Origin: Dehalococcoidia bacterium
GTDB lineage: Bacteria; Chloroflexota; Dehalococcoidia; GIF9; UBA5629
Direction of reading: 5' to 3'
Length of the DNA: 10,464 nt
Assembly: GCA_028715025.1 (NCBI GenBank)
Contig: JAQTLG010000030.1
Span: 1-10,464, forward strand
The notes under the pieces are model-generated. The model worked only from the letters and a program-made list of their open reading frames with translations, was not told the DNA's origin and did no database searches. Within the stretch, counting starts at the first letter, position 1, and each line of letters begins with the position of its first letter. Position numbers and translations under genes: made by a program. Shown piece by piece: positions 6,632-10,464 of the stretch.

Positions 6632-7610
6632 GCGTTATTTCCTTGATGTCCAGTTTATTCAGATCGCTGCTGCCCAGCCCCATCTCTGTGGCGATCTTGA
6701 TATATGGTATATCGTCCGGCCGCAGTTTGAACAGCGACGTGGCATAACTATCCACCGCCACCATATCCGTCCCGGCAATCACGGTGTCCAGCTTTCTAAC
6801 ATCGTTGAGATCGCCGCCCGTAGGACCGTTGGCCGTCAGTATGCGTATGGCGTCGATGATGGTTAAAGTGGGCCTGACGCGACTGGCCAGGTCGGCGATG
6901 CGCTGGCCCAAGTTGAGATGGAAGAGCTGCGCCATATTGACGACACCCATCAAGTTCTTCATGCCCAGCGTGAGCCGCGAGGCGCTGTGGTGCTTGGCGA
7001 TGGGCATATTGATCAGGACGTCCGCCTTAAGAATATCCTGGTAGATATCCCACTTCTTAATATCTCTGCCCAGTGGGATATCGGTGGAGGCGTATTTGAA
7101 GCGGGACATCAGCTCGATCTCACCTCCCGCCTTTTCTACTTCCTCCCTTATGCCGCTGTTGAGGAAGCCGGATTCGGCGGTTCCGCTGAAAGGCTTGTCC
7201 ATCACCCTGACCCTGCCCGCACCGGCTTCCAGGCACATGCTGGTCACAGCTGCCACCAGCCAGGGATTGGTGGTCGCAGCGTACTCGTATGTGCGCATGG
7301 CCGGGCCGATGTTGGGCTTGATGATGACATTGTCGCCCTTCTTGACGAAGCGTTTTATGCCGCCCAGCAGATCAATGGCCTTGCGCGCCAGGGTCTCAGG
7401 CTCGCCTCCGCGTACCACAACCAGATCAGGGTATTTGACGGCGGAAGGTCCGGTGCCCTCCGCCGTTGGAGTGCCTGGGGCCGGTGGAGTTTGTGGAGGA
7501 CTGGGTGCAGCCTGAGGTGACGAGCATGCGCTGATGAACCTGGCGGCCAGGATGGCGCCAAGTCCGGCCAGTGCATATTTAAGGAAATCGCGGCGGGTGA
7601 ATTCTGCCAT
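6621..7610 (-). CDS. DUF362 family protein, Tat-exported lipoprotein
   Basis: The 329-residue protein belongs to the DUF362 family (uncharacterised, often found beside ferredoxin-like proteins). The N-terminus is a textbook Tat signal: 'TRRDFLK' at residues 5-11, then a hydrophobic stretch to about 28. It ends in a lipobox I26-S27-A28-C29, so the mature protein should be lipid-anchored at C29 on the outer face of the membrane. A Pro/Ala/Thr-rich linker (about 31-54) follows, and then the DUF362 domain with 'KGDNVIIKPNIG', 'INMPIAKHHSASRLTLGMKNLMG' (split here for recognition; conserved Lys, His-His and Asn) and a C-terminal 'AVDSYA' segment. It heads the leftward unit DUF362-polyferredoxin-tatABC; its stop lies inside the next gene. 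It has a strong promoter but no Shine-Dalgarno. The biochemical role is unknown. Co-transcription suggests that it partners with the exported iron-sulfur domain of the polyferredoxin. Confidence 0.9.
   Translation of the reverse strand: MAEFTRRDFLKYALAGLGAILAARFISACSSPQAAPSPPQTPPAPGTPTAEGTGPSAVKYPDLVVVRGGEPETLARKAIDLLGGIKRFVKKGDNVIIKPNIGPAMRTYEYAATTNPWLVAAVTSMCLEAGAGRVRVMDKPFSGTAESGFLNSGIREEVEKAGGEIELMSRFKYASTDIPLGRDIKKWDIYQDILKADVLINMPIAKHHSASRLTLGMKNLMGVVNMAQLFHLNLGQRIADLASRVRPTLTIIDAIRILTANGPTGGDLNDVRKLDTVIAGTDMVAVDSYATSLFKLRPDDIPYIKIATEMGLGSSDLNKLDIKEITLGS
6640..6644 (-). promoter_or_regulatory. Shine-Dalgarno that decides the TTG start of the polyferredoxin
   Basis: The minus-strand AAGGA lies 8 nt before the TTG at 6629-6631, inside the last codons of the DUF362 gene (Lys-Glu). 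No other start codon at suitable distance keeps the first membrane helix, so this site supports a TTG start with an 11-bp overlap and translational coupling. Confidence 0.7.
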
Positions 7611-7621
7611 ATGTTAAATGA

Positions 7622-7650
7622 ATTATAGGAATCAGCAGGTGGAGGGTCAA
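7622..7650 (-). promoter_or_regulatory. Near-consensus promoter of the DUF362 gene, almost leaderless
   Basis: On the minus strand TTGACC (7645-7650, 5/6) is followed after 17 bp by TATAAT (7622-7627, 6/6). The -10 box ends 11 nt before the ATG at 7610, so transcription would start about 4-6 nt before the start codon. No purine-rich Shine-Dalgarno is present there. This is the best promoter in the window. Confidence 0.75.
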
Positions 7651-7692
7651 AAGCAGGTGATTGTTATTACATGAGAATATGCCTTGTTGCTT

Positions 7693-7721
7693 TTGAATCC
7701 TGATGTGATAATAATTATAAT
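7693..7721 (+). promoter_or_regulatory. Promoter of the PNPOx-DUF4389-glycyl radical enzyme unit
   Basis: TTGAAT (7693-7698, 4/6) is followed after 17 bp by TATAAT (7716-7721, 6/6). Start would be near 7728, giving a leader of about 25 nt that includes AGGAGG. The -10 box is inside a perfect 10-bp palindrome AATTATAATT (7713-7722), which could be an operator or simply AT-rich sequence. It diverges from the DUF362 promoter; the two -35 boxes are about 42 bp apart. Confidence 0.65.
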
Positions 7722-7739
7722 TGCGTTTAGATAAATAGC

Positions 7740-7745
7740 AGGAGG
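7740..7745 (+). promoter_or_regulatory. Strong Shine-Dalgarno of the PNPOx-like gene
   Basis: AGGAGG lies 7 nt before the ATG at 7753. It fixes this start and contrasts with the missing Shine-Dalgarno of the divergent DUF362 gene. Confidence 0.85.
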
Positions 7746-7752
7746 TTGTGTA

Positions 7753-8148
7753 ATGGCAAGTTTGACTGAGGATATGAAGGCCCTTCTGGCGGGGAGGCAG
7801 GTATACGTGGGCACTGCCGGTGCCGACGGTCAGCCGAGCATTGCGATGAAGGGCAGCAGCCAGGCGATGGACGACGAGCATATCACCTTTTTCGAGCTCG
7901 TAGGCGGAAGGACCTGGCAGAACATACAGAAGAATCCCCGGGTGGCGATAGTGGTGGCGGACTGGAGCAAGATGAAGGGCTACAGGTTCGAGGGCAAAGT
8001 GGAGGAGAATATCACATCCGGACCGCTCTACGACGAAGCCAAGAAGCTGGCTGAGCTGATGAAGATCCCCTTCCCTCCCAAGGCCGCGGTCAAGGTAAAA
8101 ATAGAGGAGATTTACAACCTCGGCAAGGGCGGTATGAAAGTATCCTGA
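7753..8148 (+). CDS. PNPOx-like flavin-binding split-barrel protein
   Basis: This is a 131-residue soluble protein of the pyridoxamine 5'-phosphate oxidase-like superfamily, small dimeric split-barrel proteins that usually bind FMN, F420 or heme. The order is typical: an N-terminal helix, 'VYVGTAGADGQPSIA' (residues 17-31; the strand-turn-strand with Gly and Pro), 'ITFFELVGGRTWQNIQKNPRVA' between 44 and 65 with the 'NPRVA' signature at 61-65, and 'GYRFEGKVE' (76-84). It then ends in a helix and a last strand. The length equals that of the minimal single-domain members, which are not true pyridoxamine phosphate oxidases. The cofactor and reaction cannot be told. It is the first gene of a rightward unit; the next gene follows after 33 bp. 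Confidence 0.85.
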   Translation: MASLTEDMKALLAGRQVYVGTAGADGQPSIAMKGSSQAMDDEHITFFELVGGRTWQNIQKNPRVAIVVADWSKMKGYRFEGKVEENITSGPLYDEAKKLAELMKIPFPPKAAVKVKIEEIYNLGKGGMKVS

Positions 8149-8181
8149 CCTTGAGCCAAAATAAAGGAAGGAGGCAGAAAA

Positions 8182-8802
8182 ATGTCAGTTGATTACCCGG
8201 TAAGTCTGAAAATCGATTACCCGGACCGCAACCTGAACCGCCTCACGAGTTTCTTCCGCATATTTACGGTAATTCCCATTTTGATCGTTCTTCTTCTGCT
8301 GGTGGGCAGCAGCTTCCAGATGGGCTCCAAGGAAGCAGGAACGGTTGTATCCGGCGTCGGCCTGATCATGCTTCCGCTAGTGCTGATGCTGCTCTTTCGC
8401 AGAAAATACCCGAAATGGTGGTATGACTGGAACCTCAACCTCTCCAAGTTCTGCTACAGGGTGGCATCCTACCTTTACCTGATGAGTGACGTTTATCCCT
8501 CCACCGATGAGGAGCAGAACGTCCAGCTTGAGATGCCGTACCCGGATGCCTCGGGCCTTAACCGCTGGCTGCCGCTAGTCAAGTGGTTCCTGGCGATCCC
8601 ACACATTATCGTGCTGTGTTTCCTGTGGGTAGCCGCCCTGGTGGTAATAATTATCGCCTGGTTTGCCATCCTCTTCACGGGCAGATTTCCCAGGAACCTT
8701 TTCGATTTCCTGCTGGGCGTGATGCGATGGGGTTTCAGAGTGATGTGCTATGCCATGATCATGATCACTGATAAATACCCACCCTTCGCCCTGGACACTT
8801 AG
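8182..8802 (+). CDS. DUF4389 family membrane protein with internal duplication
   Basis: The 206-residue polytopic membrane protein ends in the DUF4389 signature 'RWGFRVMCYAMIMITDKYPPF'-like segment (residues 182-202), with the Arg, Tyr and YPPF positions the family keeps. The sequence is a tandem duplication. 'VSLKIDYPDRN-LNR' (7-20) repeats as 'VQLEMPYPDASGLNR' (114-128), each followed by a hydrophobic segment. 'KYPKWWYDWNLNLSKFCYRV' (75-94) repeats as 'RFPRNLFDFLLGVMRWGFRV' (168-187), each ending in a (S/T)D(V/K)YP motif (102-106 and 196-200). Membrane segments are about 25-43, 56-72 and a long double one, 133-166. It has a very good Shine-Dalgarno (AAGGAGG, 8168-8174, 7 nt away). The function is unknown. 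The next gene starts 5 bp after the stop, so it is probably co-translated with a glycyl radical enzyme, an unusual partner. Confidence 0.85.
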   Translation: MSVDYPVSLKIDYPDRNLNRLTSFFRIFTVIPILIVLLLLVGSSFQMGSKEAGTVVSGVGLIMLPLVLMLLFRRKYPKWWYDWNLNLSKFCYRVASYLYLMSDVYPSTDEEQNVQLEMPYPDASGLNRWLPLVKWFLAIPHIIVLCFLWVAALVVIIIAWFAILFTGRFPRNLFDFLLGVMRWGFRVMCYAMIMITDKYPPFALDT

Positions 8803-8807
8803 AAGTA

Positions 8808-10464
8808 ATGGCAGTAGATACAACCGCACGTACGGAACGCTTCCAGCGTATAAAGAAGGAGCTGCTGGGAAGCAGGGTGCACCTATGCCCCGAACGTGCC
8901 TATCTGGTTACGGACTTCTATAAACACCACGATGACCCATCGCAGCCAATCATAGTGCGCCGAGCCATGGCGACCCGTTACATTCTCCAGAACAAATCGA
9001 TACATATTTATCCCGATGAGCTGATCGTGGGGAATATGGGCAGCTACCGCATCTCGGCACTCATGCAGCCGGAGCTCAGCGGTGTCTACATGGGAACTGA
9101 CATCCCGCGCATCGATAAACGGAAGACCACGCCCCTGCTGATGCCGTGGAAGGACCGGCTGAGGATCTTGTTCGACATCATCCCCTACTGGCTTTTTCGC
9201 AACATGCCCTTCAGGGCCTTTTTCCCCCATATGCGCAGATTCTTTCAGTACGCAGCTGAACAGCTCAAGGCCACTTTCTATCTCATCAACGAGGCCGGAG
9301 GTATCGGCCATTTCCTGCCTGATTATGAGAAGATGCTCAAGCTGGGAGTGAAAGGATACCTTGAATCAATGGAAGGCCGCGGTGGCGACCTGCCGAAAGC
9401 AGCAGCCATAGTTTGCGAAGGACTGCTGAACTACGCCGGACGGGTTGCAGACGAGGCAGCGCGAATGGCAGCCTCCGAACAGGATTCGGCAAGGCGCGCT
9501 GAGCTGGAGGAAATAGCAGCCATCTGCAACAGGGTGCCCCGTAATCCGGCGCAGACATTTCAGGAAGCTCTACAGTCCCTGTGGCTCACGCACATGGCCG
9601 TCTGCCTGGAGAGCATTAACTCGGCCGTTTCCTTCGGCCGCATGGACCAGTATTTATATCCGTACTACCGGCATGACATGGATGCTGGAGGGATAACCCC
9701 GGATAAAGCCAGAGAGCTGCTGCTATGCTTCTCGGCCAAGGCGGCCGAGCATGTTTTCCTGCTGTCCGAGAGCGTCAGTCAGTATCACGGAGGCTACCTG
9801 GTGGTACAGGCCGCAATTATCGGCGGTATGGACCGGGGTGGTGTGGACGCCACAAACGAATTGACATACGTAATGCTTGATATGATGGAGGAGTCGGGCC
9901 TGCGCGATCCCAACTACCAGGCGCGAGTGCACAGCAGTTCTCCCGAAAAATATCTGAAAAGGGTGATTGAGGTGGCCAAGGCGGGCAACGGCGTGCCCGC
10001 TGTATTCAGCGATGAAGCGGCCGTCAGGTCGCTGGTCGCCAACGGTATCCCTCTCGAGGAGGCCAGGAACTATGCGGTGGTGGGTTGCGTGGAGCTGGCC
10101 CTGCCCGGCAGGAGCTTCTTCTCCACCGACGCAGCCCTGATGAATATGCCGATCTGCCTCGAGATGGCGCTTAACCGCGGTCGCCTGTTCAACAGCCGCC
10201 GGCGGCGGGGCGCTCCTACGCCGGACCCCGCCGGATTCGCATCCATCCGTGATGTTGTGGACGCCTATACCACACAGGTCAATTATGTGGTTGACCGGCT
10301 GGTGGACGATATACAGATGGTGGAGCTCGGCAATCGCAACTACCATCCCACGCCCTTTTCCTCCATGCTGGTGGATGGTTGCCTGGAGTCGGGAAAAGAC
10401 ATCAGTGCAGGAGGGGCGCTGTTCAACTCCAGCGGCATCCAGGGAGTGGGGCTGGCAGACGTGG
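8808..10464 (+). CDS. Glycyl radical enzyme, PFL2/dehydratase-like (3' end missing)
   Basis: The first 552 codons of an oxygen-sensitive glycyl radical enzyme are present; family members have about 780-850 residues. The C-terminal glycine loop (RVxGY) and any activase lie beyond the right edge. The PFL domain begins normally ('RTERFQRIKKELLGSR', then 'CPERAYLVTDFY'). 'GIGHFLPDY' has H168, 'SFGRMDQYLYPYY' is at 275-287, and 'GGVDATNELTY' follows. The thiyl-radical loop 'VVGCVELALPGR' has C427 and E429, and D441 lies 14 residues after the Cys, the spacing of Cys433/Asp447 in glycerol dehydratase. At the place where I recall His281-Ser282 in that enzyme there are S272 and A273, so a classical glycerol or diol dehydratase is doubtful. 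I cannot name the substrate. It has no clear Shine-Dalgarno and sits 5 bp after DUF4389, which implies coupling. No frameshift was found when the frame was read through to the edge. Confidence 0.92.
   Translation, partial: MAVDTTARTERFQRIKKELLGSRVHLCPERAYLVTDFYKHHDDPSQPIIVRRAMATRYILQNKSIHIYPDELIVGNMGSYRISALMQPELSGVYMGTDIPRIDKRKTTPLLMPWKDRLRILFDIIPYWLFRNMPFRAFFPHMRRFFQYAAEQLKATFYLINEAGGIGHFLPDYEKMLKLGVKGYLESMEGRGGDLPKAAAIVCEGLLNYAGRVADEAARMAASEQDSARRAELEEIAAICNRVPRNPAQTFQEALQSLWLTHMAVCLESINSAVSFGRMDQYLYPYYRHDMDAGGITPDKARELLLCFSAKAAEHVFLLSESVSQYHGGYLVVQAAIIGGMDRGGVDATNELTYVMLDMMEESGLRDPNYQARVHSSSPEKYLKRVIEVAKAGNGVPAVFSDEAAVRSLVANGIPLEEARNYAVVGCVELALPGRSFFSTDAALMNMPICLEMALNRGRLFNSRRRRGAPTPDPAGFASIRDVVDAYTTQVNYVVDRLVDDIQMVELGNRNYHPTPFSSMLVDGCLESGKDISAGGALFNSSGIQGVGLADV

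Noticed and set aside
9723..10346. Open frame of 207 codons on the - strand inside the glycyl radical enzyme
   Set aside because: It is opposite the catalytic Cys loop of a clear enzyme; the His/Val/Gly-rich translation resembles no family I know.

Overview
The window looks like part of the chromosome of an anaerobic, probably uncultured bacterium. A Dehalococcoidia-like member of the Chloroflexota is my best guess, at low to moderate confidence. The reasons are the combination of a glycyl radical enzyme, a polyferredoxin, a DUF362 Tat lipoprotein, a TM1586-type nitroreductase and a copy of the 'GTCATTGCGAGG...GCAATC' interspersed repeat that I remember from such genomes. Nothing here is a phylogenetic marker, so the assignment is inference.

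Left part (1-3643): the C-terminal end of an EmrB/QacA-type MFS exporter runs rightward off the left edge. Three bases after its stop lies the stop of corA, which runs the other way. corA is the last gene of a tight leftward unit: nitroreductase-like flavoprotein, a second 14-helix-type MFS exporter, CorA. Gaps are 16-17 bp.

Middle (3644-7610): a 160-bp gap holds an interspersed repeat made of a degenerate copy plus an 88-bp element with 13-bp terminal inverted repeats. Beyond it lie tatC, a tatB-like gene, tatA, a large membrane polyferredoxin and a DUF362 protein, all leftward, so transcription runs DUF362, polyferredoxin, tatA, tatB, tatC. The polyferredoxin looks like NapH fused to NapG. 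It carries an internal twin-arginine motif exactly where a Tat-dependent last membrane segment would be needed. DUF362 has a textbook Tat signal plus a lipobox. The locus therefore seems to encode two Tat clients next to the Tat translocase, and together they may form a membrane electron-transfer module with clusters on both faces.

Right part (7611-10464): a 142-bp divergent promoter region separates DUF362 from a rightward unit: a small PNPOx-like flavin protein, a DUF4389 membrane protein with an internal duplication, and a glycyl radical enzyme of the PFL2/dehydratase type cut by the right edge. That enzyme keeps the catalytic Cys/Glu and a downstream Asp but appears to lack the His-Ser pair of glycerol dehydratase, so its substrate is open.

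Promoters: DUF362 has a near-consensus promoter whose -10 box ends only 11 nt before the ATG and which has no Shine-Dalgarno. The nitroreductase gene has the same -10 geometry. Both may give almost leaderless mRNAs, whereas the rightward unit has a classical leader with AGGAGG. No tRNA, rRNA, CRISPR array or complete insertion sequence was seen, and no gene-free stretch exceeds about 160 bp.
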